Numbered from the stretch's first letter, positions 22,733 to 32,146 are shown. The stretch is DNA of 64,000 bases from Pseudonocardia sp. CNS-139 (GCA_001942415.1 MKJX01000180.1:1-64000), one strand, 5' to 3'. Notes: generated by a model not told the origin, from the sequence alone. Numbers and translations: made by a program.

Positions 22733-22967
22733 GTGGCGCTGCCGCGCACCGTGGACGTCGACGACGTCGCCGCGATGCGCGCACGGACCGCCGGCATGTT
22801 CGCGGACCAGCCGCCCCCGGACGAGACCGGACTGCTACGCCGCGCTGGTCTGGACGCGGCCGCGGCCCGGACCAGCCCGGTCGGAGGCCGTCGACGTACA
22901 CGACGACGCGCACGGCCGCCCCGGCGCCGGCCCCTGCCGTGGACAGCCGCAGGAGCATGCCCCTCAC
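22733..22967 (+). other. Unresolved stretch between yidD and yidC, possible broken short gene
   Basis: From GTG 22733 about 35 codons have good GC3 bias (VDVDDVAAMRAR, MFADQPPPDE); the bias then moves to another frame near 22838. A minus-strand frame from 22967 is also weakly protein-like at its start. No family recognised on either strand. It may hold a small gene with a missing base, or only the yidC 3' region. Confidence 0.3.
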
Positions 22968-22977
22968 GTCGCTCCGG

Positions 22978-23884
22978 CTACGACCGGGCCGCCTTGCGCC
23001 GCCGCCGGCGCAGCTCCGCCTCCGCTCTTCGCCGGGCGGCCACCCGGTCGGTCGGCACCACCGGCGCGGGTGTCACCGCCGGAGCCGGGCGCAGCACCAG
23101 CCACTGCTGCACCACCGTCCACCCGCTGTTGGTCATCCAGTAGAGCAGCGTCGCGATCGGGAAGGGGAAGAGCGCGCCGCTCACCAGCACGCCGAGCGGG
23201 AAGACCCACGGCGTCCAGCGCACGAACGCCGCCGCGGGCCCGTCGGCGGGCTGCCGGCTCGCCGAGACGCGGGCCGAGAGGTGCGTCGCGAGTGCGGCGA
23301 GCAGCACCAGCGGCACGGCGACGGCGGCGACCTGCCAGCGGTCGACGTGCGCCCCGAACGCGTCGAGCAGGTCCTGCGGCATGCTCAGGTACGCCGGGAG
23401 CGGCACGCCGAACAGGTGCGCCCGCAGGAACGAGCCGACCTCCGCGGGCCCGAACGCGTAGTTGGGGATCGCGGCGTTCTGCGCGGGCGTGAGGCCGGGC
23501 CGGTTGAAGCTGGTCAGCACGTGCAGCAGCCCGACGAACACCGGGATCTGCACGAGTGCGGGCAGGACGCCCGCGACGGGCGCACGCCGTGCTCGGTGTA
23601 GAGGGCGCGGGTGCCCTCGACGAGCCGCTGCGGGTTGTCCTTGTGCCGTCGACGCAGGTCGGCGAGCTGCGGGGCGAGCACCTGGAGGGCGCGGCCGGAC
23701 CGGATCTGCACGAGGAACGGGCGGATCAGCAACGCCCGCAGCGTCAGCACGAGGAAGACGACCGAGAGCGCCCACGCGGCGCCGCTCGCCGGGCCGAACA
23801 CCAGCCCGAAGAGGGCGTGCCAGCACCACATGACGCCGGACACGCGTAGTAGACGGGATCGAGCAGGGACGGGAAGAAGGACAC
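22978..23884 (-). CDS. yidC: YidC/Oxa1-family membrane protein insertase
   Basis: About 302 aa. GTG 23884 with GGAG 7 nt upstream; breaks near 23844 (GCGGTG read as GCGTG) and 23580 are repaired by one base each. The short Gram-positive type: N-terminal helix pair with LDPVYYAVSGVMWCWHALFG, cytosolic hairpin PFLVQIRSGRALQVLAPQL (with the conserved Arg in the groove), then helices ending in FPIATLLYWMTNSGWTVVQQW and a basic tail RRRAEAELRRRRRKAARS. It inserts proteins into the membrane. It lies away from the usual rpmH-rnpA locus, so it is likely a second YidC paralogue. Confidence 0.9.
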
Positions 23885-23946
23885 GGAGGCGCTCCAGAGC
23901 AGCCGGGACGGGGACGTCGACCGGCAGCGCGGAACCGCGGTGTGAC

Positions 23947-24270
23947 CTAGCGCGCCGCCGGGAGCGGCGGCGCCGGGGCGCGGGAGCGGGTGCGGCCCGG
24001 GGCGTCCGGGTCGCGCAGGCGGGGCACCGCGCGGCGGGCGAGGGCGCGGTGGTGGTCGCGCGCGGCGACGACCGGGCCGTACGCGGCCGAGGTGGGCAGC
24101 ACGGCGGCGGCCGAGCGGGCCAGCGCGAACGACGCGCAGAGCAGCACCCCGACCGCGCCGACGAACAGCGGCGACGGGTCGGCGGGCGCGACGGGCAGCG
24201 CCGCGAGCAGCAGGGCGAGCAGGGGCAAGAGCCCCATCGCCCACCCTCGCCGTGCCGTCACGCCGTCCAC
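23947..24270 (-). CDS. DUF6412-like small membrane protein
   Basis: 107 aa from GTG 24270 (ATG 24237 also possible). Two hydrophobic helices (about residues 12-30 and 35-58), then a basic tail with LARRAVPRLRDPDAPGRTRSRAP. That RDPDAPGRPRPRAP-type ending is what I recall for DUF6412 proteins encoded beside yidC in actinomycetes. Function unknown. It lies 62 bp upstream of yidC on the same strand, so probably co-transcribed. Confidence 0.65.
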   Translation of the reverse strand: MDGVTARRGWAMGLLPLLALLLAALPVAPADPSPLFVGAVGVLLCASFALARSAAAVLPTSAAYGPVVAARDHHRALARRAVPRLRDPDAPGRTRSRAPAPPLPAAR

Positions 24271-24317
24271 GCTACCCGCGGAATCGCGGTGGCGGCCCGC
24301 GCCGCGGAGACGGCAGT

Positions 24318-25073
24318 GTGAGCGGAGTGCTGACCGTCCCGCCCGGCGACCTGCCGGCCCTGCGCCACTGGTTCGCCCCGGAACGGCCGGGGCCGACGAT
24401 CTTCGAGCACGTCGTCCGCACCGGGCACGGGCGCTGCCGGGTGGACCGCTGGCCGCAGCCGCGGGTCGTGACGGCCGAGCTGCCGTGGAACTACGCGCTG
24501 CGCGGCGACCCGGCGAAGGCGTCCCCCGACGACCTGGCCGACGTGGTCGGGTTCGTCGACGCCGGCGCGTCCTGGCTGCCCGTCCTGCGGGCGAGCGACC
24601 CCGGCACGGGCACGTGGGAGCGGGTGCACGCGGTGCTCCCCGACGCCGTGGCCGTGCCCGACGCGGCCCCGGACGTGCGGCTGCTCGGCCCGGCCGACGC
24701 CCCCGCGTTCGCCGCGCTGAGCCCAGAGCTGAGCTGGATCGGCGAGACGTGGGGCGGCACCGCGGGCCTGCTCGCCGCCCGGGTCGCGCGCGGCGTGGTC
24801 GTGGGCGGGCGGGTGGCCGCGCTCGCCGTGCCGTTCTGGGTCGGGGCGGAGCACGAGGACATCGGCGTGATCACGGAGCCCGAGCACCGGCGCCGCGGCC
24901 TCTCGGCGGCGTGCGCGGCCGCGGTGGTCGCCGACATCCGGGGCCGGGGCCGCGTCCCGTCCTGGTCGACGTCGCCCGACAACACCGGGAGCCTCGCCGT
25001 GGCCGCCCGGCTGGGCTTCACCCACGTGCGCGATGACGTGCTCTACGCGGTGCGCGCACCGATCCCCGGCTGA
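24318..25073 (+). CDS. GNAT-family acetyltransferase
   Basis: 251 aa from GTG 24318. The C-terminal half is a GNAT fold: acetyl-CoA loop ITEPEHRRRGLSAACAAAVV (Q/R-x-x-G-x-G/A-like) followed by NTGSLAVAARLGFTHV, where Asn and the final beta strand are typical. The N-terminal 110 residues are a divergent extension with no motif. Substrate unknown. Its last 56 bp overlap the 3' end of the convergent response-regulator gene. Confidence 0.75.
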   Translation: MSGVLTVPPGDLPALRHWFAPERPGPTIFEHVVRTGHGRCRVDRWPQPRVVTAELPWNYALRGDPAKASPDDLADVVGFVDAGASWLPVLRASDPGTGTWERVHAVLPDAVAVPDAAPDVRLLGPADAPAFAALSPELSWIGETWGGTAGLLAARVARGVVVGGRVAALAVPFWVGAEHEDIGVITEPEHRRRGLSAACAAAVVADIRGRGRVPSWSTSPDNTGSLAVAARLGFTHVRDDVLYAVRAPIPG

Positions 25074-25722
25074 GCACGAACGGGCTACCCGCGTCCGGCA
25101 CCAGCAGCCCGCGCTGGTACCCGGCGGCGACGGCGGACGCCCGGTCGCGCACCTCGAGCTTCGCGTAGATGTGCAGCAGGTGCGTCTTGACGGTCGCCTC
25201 GCTGATGAAGAGCGTCTGCGCGGTCTCGCGGTTGGTGAATCCCGCGGCGACCAGCCGCAGCACCTCCAGCTCGCGCCCGCTCAGCGTGTCCTCGGCGGGC
25301 GCCCGGACCTGGCCCATCAGCCGGCCGGCCACCGCGGGCGAGAGCACGGCCTCCCCGCGGTACGCGGCCCGCACGGCGCGCAGCAGCTCGTCGCGCGGGG
25401 TGTCCTTGAGCAGGTAGCCGGTGGCGCCGGCCTCGATCGCGGGCAGCACGTCCCGGTCGGTGTCGAAGGTGGTCAGCACCAGCACGCGCACCGACGGCGC
25501 GATGCGGCGCAGCGCCCCGATCGCCTCGACGCCGCCCATCGTCGGCATGCGCAGGTCCATCAGCACGACGTCGACGGGCTCGGCACCGACCCGGGCCAGC
25601 GCCTCGGCGCCGTGGCCGGCCTCCCCCACCACGGCCATGTCCGGCTCGCCGTCGATCACGCCGCGCAGCCCGTCCCGCACGACCGGGTGGTCGTCGACGA
25701 TCAGGACGCGAATCGGACTCAT
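25018..25722 (-). CDS. NarL/LuxR-family response regulator
   Basis: 234 aa. Receiver domain with IVDDHPVVRDGL, phospho-acceptor Asp in VVLMDLRMP (about residue 54), Thr in VLTTFD and Lys in YLLKDTP; the C-terminal LuxR helix-turn-helix has LSGRELEVLRLVAAGFTNRETA and SEATVKTHLLHIYAKL. ATG 25722 overlaps the kinase stop (ATGA). About 25 extra C-terminal residues run into the convergent acetyltransferase gene. It likely controls the ABC exporter operon to which it belongs. Confidence 0.93.
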   Translation of the reverse strand: MSPIRVLIVDDHPVVRDGLRGVIDGEPDMAVVGEAGHGAEALARVGAEPVDVVLMDLRMPTMGGVEAIGALRRIAPSVRVLVLTTFDTDRDVLPAIEAGATGYLLKDTPRDELLRAVRAAYRGEAVLSPAVAGRLMGQVRAPAEDTLSGRELEVLRLVAAGFTNRETAQTLFISEATVKTHLLHIYAKLEVRDRASAVAAGYQRGLLVPDAGSPFVLSRGSVRAPRRARHRARG

Positions 25723-27042
25723 GCCCGCACCTCCGCCGGGATCGCCGGCACGCTCGCGCTCAGCGCCGCGCCCTCGCCCGGCGCGCTCTCCACCGTGAGC
25801 GTGCCGGACACCCGGCGCACCCGCTGCTCCATCGCCGCCAGCCCGAACCCGGACCCGTCGGCGGCCGTGCGGTGCGCCGCCGGGGCGAACCCGCGCCCGT
25901 CGTCGCGCACGTCCAGCACCACCACGTCGTCCATGTAGGAGAGCGTGAGCCCGACGCGGCCGGCGCGGGCGTGCTTGCCGACGTTCGCGAGCGCCTCCTG
26001 CGCCACCCGGAACAGCGTGACCTCCAGGTCCGGCAGCAGCGGCCGCGGGTCGCCGGTGGTGTCGAGGATCAGCTCGCGCCCGCCGTCTCGGCCCACTTCT
26101 TCGCCATGTCGGCGATCGCGTCGGGCAGCTGCGCGGCCGCGAGCCGGCCGGGAGCCAGCGCGTCGACCGACCGCCGGGCCTCGGTGAGGCTCTCCCGGGC
26201 CAGCGCCGCGGCGATGTCCATGTGCCGGCGGCGGCGTCCGGGTCGGCGTCGGCGGTGCCGGCCGCCTCCAGCTGCGTGACGATCCCGGTGAGGCCCTGCG
26301 CGATCGTGTCGTGGATCTCCCGGGCCAGCCGCGCCCGCTCGTCCAGCACCCCGGCCTCGCGGGCCTGCGCGAGCAGCCGGACGTGCAGCGCCGCGTTCTC
26401 CTCCAGCGTCTCCGAGAGCCGCCGGTTGGCGTCGTTCAGCTCGACGATCATCTCGCGCCGCCGCTGCGACTGCTCGGACGTCCGCATGCCGAGGTAGGTG
26501 CCGCCGCCCGCGATCAGGGCGTTGAAGAGGGCGATGGCGAGCAGGCCCGCGACGTAGCCGGGGGTGATCCCGTACTCGGCGAACCGGCCGCCCAGCTGCG
26601 CGTACGCCACGAAGAGCGCGGTGGCCCCGACGCCCACCCAGCGCCAGAAGCCGCGCAGGAACGCGAGGGAGTGCACGTACCCGGCGAACGCCTGGAACGC
26701 GTAGAACGGCGAGAGGTAGGTCAGCACCGCGGACAGGCCGATGAGCCCGGAGACGTACACCGCGCCCCACCGCGTGTTCGTCTCGGCCACGCAGCCGGTC
26801 TCCTGCCAGCTGAAGACGGCCGACCAGACCGCCGTGACCAGCACGAGCACCCCGGTCAGGAGCCAGAACGACGGCGTGGCCGGGAACGCGAGCGGCGTGA
26901 GGATCGACCCGACGACGAGCCCGACGTAGGCCGCGTAGCGCCCGATGACACCGTCGAAGCTGCGCTCGCGCCGGTCGAGCGCGGTCTCGGCGCCGAGCGT
27001 CCGCGCGCGGCTGTCGATGCCCGGCTCGCTCACGGCCCCCAC
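25719..27042 (-). CDS. NarL-type sensor histidine kinase
   Basis: About 441 aa with breaks near 26220 and 26095, each repaired by one base. Residues 30-175 hold about five or six membrane helices with short loops (DesK-like sensor). Then comes a coiled linker, the HisKA_3 box RLAREIHDTIAQGLTGIVTQ (His is the phosphorylation site) and an HATPase with RVAQEALANVGKHA, DDGRGF and GFGLAAMEQRV. GTG 27042 follows the permease stop at 27044 by one base. Probably senses membrane or drug stress and phosphorylates the regulator encoded next. Confidence 0.92.
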
Positions 27043-27043
27043 C

Positions 27044-27831
27044 TCACTCCCACCGGAAGAACCTAGCGGCCAGACCCGTCGCCACCACCGCGATCAGCGC
27101 CATCACGAGCAGCTGCCCGGGGTCGGCGCCGCCGCCCGTCCACGCGCCCTGGAACGCGCCGATGCCGGGCGGGACGTACTCGCCGATCCGCACGATCAGG
27201 TCCGGCAGCAGGAACTTCGGCAGGTACACCCCGGCGAGAACTGCGTGAGCATGAAGACGATGGTCCCGATGCCGGTCGCGGTGCGCGAGCGCGGTGCGAC
27301 GGCGGCGATCAGCAGCCCGATCGAGAACACCGCCGCCGTCCCGAGCACGAACGCGAGCACGAAGCCCAGCGGGTGCCGCGGCGCGGGCACGTCGAACACG
27401 GCCACCGCGACCGTCACCATCAGCACGGAGCCGACCGCGACCGTGGCGAGGTTGAGCACCAGCTGCACGACGAGCACCGCGAACGGGCTCACCGGGGTGG
27501 CCGAGAGCCGGCGCAGGATGCCCTTCTCCCGGTAGGTCGCGAGGCCCGTCGGCAGGTTCTGGACGCCGAGCACCGCGATGCTGACCGCCAGCAGCGACGG
27601 CGCGAAGTACTCGACGAACGCGATCCCGCCGAACGTGTCGGTCGGCTCGCGCAGCGCGGGGATCGCGCCGAGGCCCGCGAGCACCGCGGTCGGCAGGAGC
27701 ACGCCGAGCAGGGTCGTCAGCGGGTCGCGCAGGAACAGCCGGGCCTCGGCCACGGCGAGCGCGAGCAGCGGCCGCGACCGGCTCGGCTCCTGCCGGCGCC
27801 GGGCCGGGACGGGGGTGGTGGTCTCGGTCAT
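27044..27831 (-). CDS. ABC-2 type transporter permease
   Basis: About 262 aa. ATG 27831 with AGGTGG upstream (GTG 27840 is an alternative), one break near 27238 (TTCCTC read as TTCTC). Six predicted helices, the N-terminal LFLRDPLTTLLGVLLP and the middle GILRRLSATPVSPF block (ABC-2 motif). It pairs with the ATPase encoded 11 nt upstream as a DrrAB-type exporter, followed directly by the sensor kinase. Confidence 0.88.
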
Positions 27832-27841
27832 CGGTGCCACC

Positions 27842-28749
27842 TCAGTTCTCGGCCCGGCGGCCGGTCAGGGCGAGGAACGCGTCGTCGAGGGTCGCCTGGT
27901 CCAGGCGCAGGTCGATGGCCACGACCTGGCGCCGGGCGAGCGTCGAGGTCACCGCGGTCAGCAGCTCGCCGCTGCCCGTCACCTCGACCTGCCGGCCGAT
28001 CCGCGCACGGACTCCACCTCCGGCAGCGCCAGCAGCACCCCGTCGTCGAACGGGACGGACGGGCGGAAGCGCAGCCGCTGCGCGCCGGGCAGGCCGCCGA
28101 CGAGCCCGGCCGGCGTGTCGAGCGCGACGACCCGGCCGGCGTCGATCACGGCGAGCCGGTCGCAGAGCCGCTCGGCCTCCTCCATGAAGTGCGTGACCAG
28201 CACGACCGTCACGCCGGACGCGCGGATCTGCTCGATGGCCTCCCACGTGTCGCGGCGGGCCTGCGGGTCGAGGCCGGTGGTCAGCTCGTCGAGGATGGCC
28301 AGGCGCGGGTTGCCGACGAGCGCGAGCACGATCGAGAGCCGCTGCTTCTGCCCGCCCGAGAGCGCGCTGAACGCCGTCTTCCGCTTGGCGCCGAGGCCCC
28401 AGCGCTCGATCAGGTCGTCCGGGTCGGCCGGGTCCGGGTAGAACGCCGCGAACAGCTCCACGGCCTCCTGCACCCGCAGCTTCTCGGGCAGCTCGCTGGC
28501 CTGCAGCTGGATGCCGAGCACCTGGCGCAGCTCGGCGCGGTCGCGCTGCGGGTCGAGCCCGAGCACGGAGATCCGTCCTCCGTCGGGGGAGCGCAACCCC
28601 TCGATGCACTCCACCGTGGTGGTCTTGCCCGCGCCGTTCGGGCCGAGGATGCCGAAGATCTCGCCCTCCTCCACGGAGAACGAGACGTCGTGGACCGCGA
28701 CGTGGTCGCGATAGCGTTTGTGCAGCTGGTGCACGTCGATGACGGCCAT
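27842..28749 (-). CDS. ABC transporter ATP-binding protein, DrrA-like
   Basis: About 302 aa from ATG 28749, one break near 28010. Walker A GPNGAGKT (about residue 38), Q-loop GIQLQASELPE, signature ALSGGQKQRLS, Walker B LAILDELTTGLDPQARR and switch His in VLVTHFMEEA. The C-terminal 60 residues form a DrrA-type regulatory domain ending LDDAFLALTGR. Drives the permease encoded next; probably exports a lipophilic compound. First gene of ATPase-permease-kinase-regulator. Confidence 0.92.
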
Positions 28750-28825
28750 GAGCCGATCGTGCTGCCGCCGCGGCGGCACCGAATCGACCACGACGACGGC
28801 GCTCGGCCGTCGAAGGTGGACCCGG

Positions 28826-28845
28826 GGTCAACCGATCGGTGGACC
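28826..28845. promoter_or_regulatory. 20-bp palindrome in the divergent ABC-operon/nei promoter region
   Basis: GGTC-A-ACCGATCGGT-G-GACC is palindromic at 18 of 20 positions, with only one mismatched pair. It sits 15 bp before the nei start and about 77 bp upstream of the ABC operon start. A good candidate operator for the operon's own NarL-type regulator. Confidence 0.5.
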
Positions 28846-28860
28846 GGTACCGTCGCGGGC

Positions 28861-29688
28861 GTGCCGGAGGGCGACACCGTCCACCTCACCGCGAAGCGGC
28901 TGCGGGCCGCGCTCGCCGGGCAGGTGCTGGTGCGCGGGGAGCTGCGGCACCCGCGGCTGGTCGGCCACGACCTCGCCGGACGCACCGTGCTCGACGTCGC
29001 GTCCGTGGGAAAGCACCTGTTCACCCGCTTCGACGACGGCGCCAGCCTGCACAGCCACCTGCGCATGGACGGCGAGTGGCACCTCTACCGGCCGGGGATG
29101 CGCTGGCAGCGGCCCGGCCACCAGGCCCGCGCCGTGCTGGAGACGGGCGAGCGGGTGGCGGTCGAGTTCGCGCTGCACGACATGGAGCTGCTGCCCACCG
29201 CCGAGGAGGACCGGCTCGTCGGGCACCTCGGCCCCGACCTGCTCGACCCCGCGTGGGGCCCGGAGCACGCCGCGGAGGCGCTGCGCCGGTTCACCGCGCG
29301 CGGTGCGTCGGAGCTGGGGCTGGTGCTGCTGGAGCAGCGGGTGATGGCCGGGGTCGGCAACCTCTACCGGGCCGAGGTGTGCTTCCTGCTCGGCTGCTCC
29401 CCCTGGACGCTCGTGCGCGACCTCCCGGACCCAGCCGCGGCCGTGACGCTCGCCCGTGACCTGCTGCTGCGCAACGCCGACCGCCCGCAGCAGTCGACGA
29501 CGGGCGAGCTGGCCCGCGGCCGGCAGCACTGGGTGTACGAGCGCACCGGGCAGCGCTGCCGCCGCTGCGGCGCGCGCGTGCGCTCGGGCGAGCAGGGCGA
29601 CGGCGTGTACGCGCGGTTCGTCTACTGGTGCCCGCGCTGCCAGCCGGGCCCGGGGCCGACGCCGGACGCCGCGCCCGCCCGGTGGTGA
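28861..29688 (+). CDS. nei: Fpg/Nei-family DNA glycosylase
   Basis: 275 aa, GTG 28861, intact. Begins (M)PEGDTVH: the Pro2 nucleophile and Glu3 of the Nei branch. Then the catalytic Lys region GKHLFTRF, helix-two-turn-helix LLEQRVMAGVGNLYRAE, and a C-terminal zinc finger CRRC...CPRC (about residues 232-260). It removes oxidised bases and nicks the strand by beta,delta-elimination. It faces away from the ABC operon. Confidence 0.92.
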   Translation: MPEGDTVHLTAKRLRAALAGQVLVRGELRHPRLVGHDLAGRTVLDVASVGKHLFTRFDDGASLHSHLRMDGEWHLYRPGMRWQRPGHQARAVLETGERVAVEFALHDMELLPTAEEDRLVGHLGPDLLDPAWGPEHAAEALRRFTARGASELGLVLLEQRVMAGVGNLYRAEVCFLLGCSPWTLVRDLPDPAAAVTLARDLLLRNADRPQQSTTGELARGRQHWVYERTGQRCRRCGARVRSGEQGDGVYARFVYWCPRCQPGPGPTPDAAPARW

Positions 29689-29722
29689 CCGGGGCGGACG
29701 CGCCGTCCGTTCGTTCGTCTCG

Positions 29723-30535
29723 TCAGGCCGTGCCGGGCTGCTGCTGCGGCGTGGGCAGCTGCTGGGTGGGCGCGGCGGCCTTCTCGCCGCTGGTGACCTC
29801 ACCCGCGACGGGGGCGCCGTGCAGCGACGCGCGGATCTGCTCCAGACGGCTGGAGCCGGCCATGTCCACGGTGGACTGCTGCACCTCCAGCATGCGGCCC
29901 TGCACCGAGTTGGACGCCAGCTCCGCCGAGCCGATCGCGTTGGCGTAGCGCCGCTCGATCTTGTCGCGGACCTCCTCCAGCGACGGCGTGTTGCCCGGTG
30001 CCGCCAGCTCGGACATCTGCCGCAGGGACGCGGCCGCCTGCTCCTGCATCTTCGCCTGCTCCAGCTGGCTGAGCAGCTTGGTGCGCTCGGCGATCTTCTG
30101 CTGGAGCATCATCGAGTTGCGCTCGACGGCCTGCTTCGCCTGGGCGGCCGCCTGGATCGACTGGTCGTGCAGGGTCTTGAGGTCCTCGACCGACTGCTCG
30201 GCCGTGACGAGCTGCGTGGCGAAGGCCTGCGCCGACTGCTCGTACTGCCCGGCCTTCGTCGCGTCGCCCGCGGCGCGCGCCTGGTCCGACAGCACGAGCG
30301 CCTGCCGCGCCGACGCCTGCAGCTTCTCGATCTCGCCCAGCTGCCGGTTGAGCTTCATCTCCAGCTGGCGCTGGTTGCCGATCACGGCAGCGGCCTGCTG
30401 GGACAGGGCCTGGTGCTGCCGCTGGGCCTCCTCGATGGCCTGCTGGATCTGCACCTTGGGGTCCGCGTACTCGTCGACCTTGGACGAGAACAGCGCCATC
30501 AGGTATCTCCAGGCCCTCGTGAAACCGTTGGCCAT
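29723..30535 (-). CDS. pspA: PspA/IM30-family membrane stress protein (Rv2744c homologue)
   Basis: 270 aa, ATG 30535, intact, the same length as I recall for the M. tuberculosis protein. Almost all long coiled coil (residues 25-200), starting with an amphipathic N-terminus [15 protein letters not shown] suited to membrane binding. The tail [20 protein letters not shown] is shared with the small protein at 2591. It forms oligomers on damaged inner membrane. Encoded downstream of clgR, as in mycobacteria, where ClgR drives it. Confidence 0.93.
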   Translation of the reverse strand: MANGFTRAWRYLMALFSSKVDEYADPKVQIQQAIEEAQRQHQALSQQAAAVIGNQRQLEMKLNRQLGEIEKLQASARQALVLSDQARAAGDATKAGQYEQSAQAFATQLVTAEQSVEDLKTLHDQSIQAAAQAKQAVERNSMMLQQKIAERTKLLSQLEQAKMQEQAAASLRQMSELAAPGNTPSLEEVRDKIERRYANAIGSAELASNSVQGRMLEVQQSTVDMAGSSRLEQIRASLHGAPVAGEVTSGEKAAAPTQQLPTPQQQPGTA

Positions 30536-30619
30536 CTGCTCCGCCCCTCCGAGTGCGGCGCCGCTCGCCGCTGCATGTCTGTGCCTGTGGTCTGTCCGTC
30601 GTACCGCCCGCAGGGCTGC

Positions 30620-30634
30620 GGTTGCGGTGCAACC
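30620..30634. promoter_or_regulatory. 15-bp palindrome upstream of pspA
   Basis: GGTTGC-GGT-GCAACC is a perfect dyad about 85 bp upstream of the pspA start, in the 293-bp gap between clgR and pspA. It does not match the ClgR consensus I know (CGC-YNANR-GCG), so the binder is open. The rest of the gap shows no gene. Confidence 0.4.
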
Positions 30635-30828
30635 CATCGTGGCACCGGAGTGCCCCGGCTTCCAGCCACCGCGGACGATATCGGGGATCTTCCGGAGGCC
30701 GCAGTCGGGGCGACCCCCGACCCAAGGCTACCGCTGTCACCAGCAATGAGGCGATCGCGGCGCGCCGGGCCCCGATACACCACCGGCGCGCGGCGGCGGC
30801 GGGCGCCGGTGATCGACGTCGTGCGGGG

Positions 30829-31286
30829 TCAGGCCGCGGCGCAGACCGGGCCCTGCGGCTCGATGGAGACGGGCTGCGGGGCGGCCGGCTGCGCGCCGGG
30901 GCGCACGGGCTGGTGGGCCGGCATCGGCGAGACGGGCGAGACGGGACCGGCGGGCAGCGGGCCGGGTCCGTCCTCGTTGCCGGCGAAGCGCAGCTGCATG
31001 TGGCGCAGCCGACCGGGCGGCGCAGCCGGGAGGCGTCGACCACCTCGACGGCCTCGGCGGCGATGGCCTCGGCAGCCTCGGTGAGCAGGTCGCTGAGCGC
31101 GATGTCCAGCGCATCGCAGATCGCGGCCAGCAGCTCGCTGGAGGGCTCCTTGCGCCCGCGCTCGACCTCCGACAGATACCCGAGGCTCACCCGGGCCCGG
31201 CGCGAGACCTCCCGCAGCGTGCGCCGGCGCGCCGTGCGGGCGCGCCGCAGACTGCCGCCGATCGCCTCCCGCATCAGCACCGCCAT
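30829..31286 (-). CDS. clgR: ClgR-like XRE-family regulator
   Basis: About 152 aa, ATG 31286, one break near 31020. Residues 10-65 are a Cro/CI helix-turn-helix: [49 protein letters not shown]. The position between pspA and pgsA equals Rv2745c (ClgR), activator of clp protease and psp genes. The C-terminal third is Pro-rich and not typical, so activity may be tuned differently. Confidence 0.88.
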
Positions 31287-31361
31287 CCGAGCCTCCTCGT
31301 CGTCCGCCGGCGACCCGAGAACGCTGCCGGTGAGCCTCACCGTACCGACTGGCGCCCGGTG

Positions 31362-31378
31362 GCGTCGCCGAGCGACGC
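31362..31378. promoter_or_regulatory. 17-bp palindrome upstream of clgR
   Basis: GCGTCGC-CGA-GCGACGC, perfect 7-bp arms with a 3-bp centre, 76 bp upstream of the clgR start. Likely an operator, perhaps for autoregulation; the half-site spacing differs from published ClgR boxes. Confidence 0.4.
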
Positions 31379-31424
31379 GACCGGTCCCGTCCGCCCACGG
31401 CGAACACACTCCACCCGCAAGCCC

Positions 31425-31530
31425 GACTCGCGCGCACTAACTCAGCGACTCGCGCGCACTGATCCAGCGACTCGCGGCAGGCCGCAGGCCACAGGCCCGC
31501 GAGTCGCCGGAAAAGTGTGCGCGAGTCGCG
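31425..31530. repeat. Long palindromic intergenic element, copy 1 (3' of pgsA)
   Basis: The core 31445-31530 is an inverted repeat with arms of about 33 bp. Each arm has two GCGACTCGC 9-mers around a GCACTGATCCA or CACTTTTCC segment, with a GC-rich loop between. A further direct copy of the outer 22-bp unit lies at 31425-31444. It ends 2 nt from the pgsA stop. A second copy is at 61084-61168. Confidence 0.85.
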
Positions 31531-31531
31531 G

Positions 31532-32146
31532 TCAGGACGGGTCGCGTGGGGTGGCCGCGGCGGCCGCCCGCAGCCGGACGGCCTGCAGCACGTAGTCGAC
31601 GCCGGTGACGACGGTCAGCCCGACCGCGGCGGCGAGCACGGCCAGGCGCACCGCGTCGACCACAGTCGACGGGCCGAGCATCTCGGTGAGCGGCAGCAGG
31701 TAGAGCCCGATCGCGACGGCCTGCACGAGCGTCTTGGCCTTGCCGCCCCGGCTCGCCGGGATCAGCCCGTGCCGCAGCACGGCGAACCGCAGCACGGTGA
31801 TGCCGATCTCCCGCGTCATGATCACCACGGTGACCCACCACGGCACGATCCCCAGCACCGACAGCCCGACCAGCGCGGACCCGGTGAGCGCCTTGTCGGC
31901 GATGGGGTCGGCGATCGTGCCGAAGGCCGTGACCAGGCCGCGGCGGCGGGCCAGCTCGCCGTCGAAGCGGTCGGTGATCGCGGCCAGCACGAACACGCCC
32001 GTCGCCGCGAGCCGCCACTCCGTGCTGGTGCCGCCGTCGGCGAAGAGCACCGCGAGGAACACGGGCACGAGCAGCAGCCGCACCCCCGTGAGGACGTTGG
32101 CGACGTTCAGCAGCGGGGGCGGGCTCGCCGGCGGCGCAGAGCTCAC
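31532..32146 (-). CDS. pgsA: CDP-diacylglycerol-glycerol-3-phosphate phosphatidyltransferase
   Basis: 204 aa, intact; GTG 32146 overlaps the rimO stop (GTGA). Five to six membrane helices and the CDP-alcohol motif DGELAR...G...D...D starting at RFDGELARR (about residue 60), whose Asp residues bind Mg and the CDP-lipid. It makes phosphatidylglycerophosphate, the precursor of PG and cardiolipin. The location matches Rv2746c (pgsA3). A large palindrome lies just after its stop. Confidence 0.92.
   Translation of the reverse strand: MSSAPPASPPPLLNVANVLTGVRLLLVPVFLAVLFADGGTSTEWRLAATGVFVLAAITDRFDGELARRRGLVTAFGTIADPIADKALTGSALVGLSVLGIVPWWVTVVIMTREIGITVLRFAVLRHGLIPASRGGKAKTLVQAVAIGLYLLPLTEMLGPSTVVDAVRLAVLAAAVGLTVVTGVDYVLQAVRLRAAAAATPRDPS

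Noticed and set aside
31445-31530. The long palindrome as a MITE
   Set aside because: Only two copies seen, no clear target-site duplication, and strict placement after stop codons fits a REP/terminator element better.
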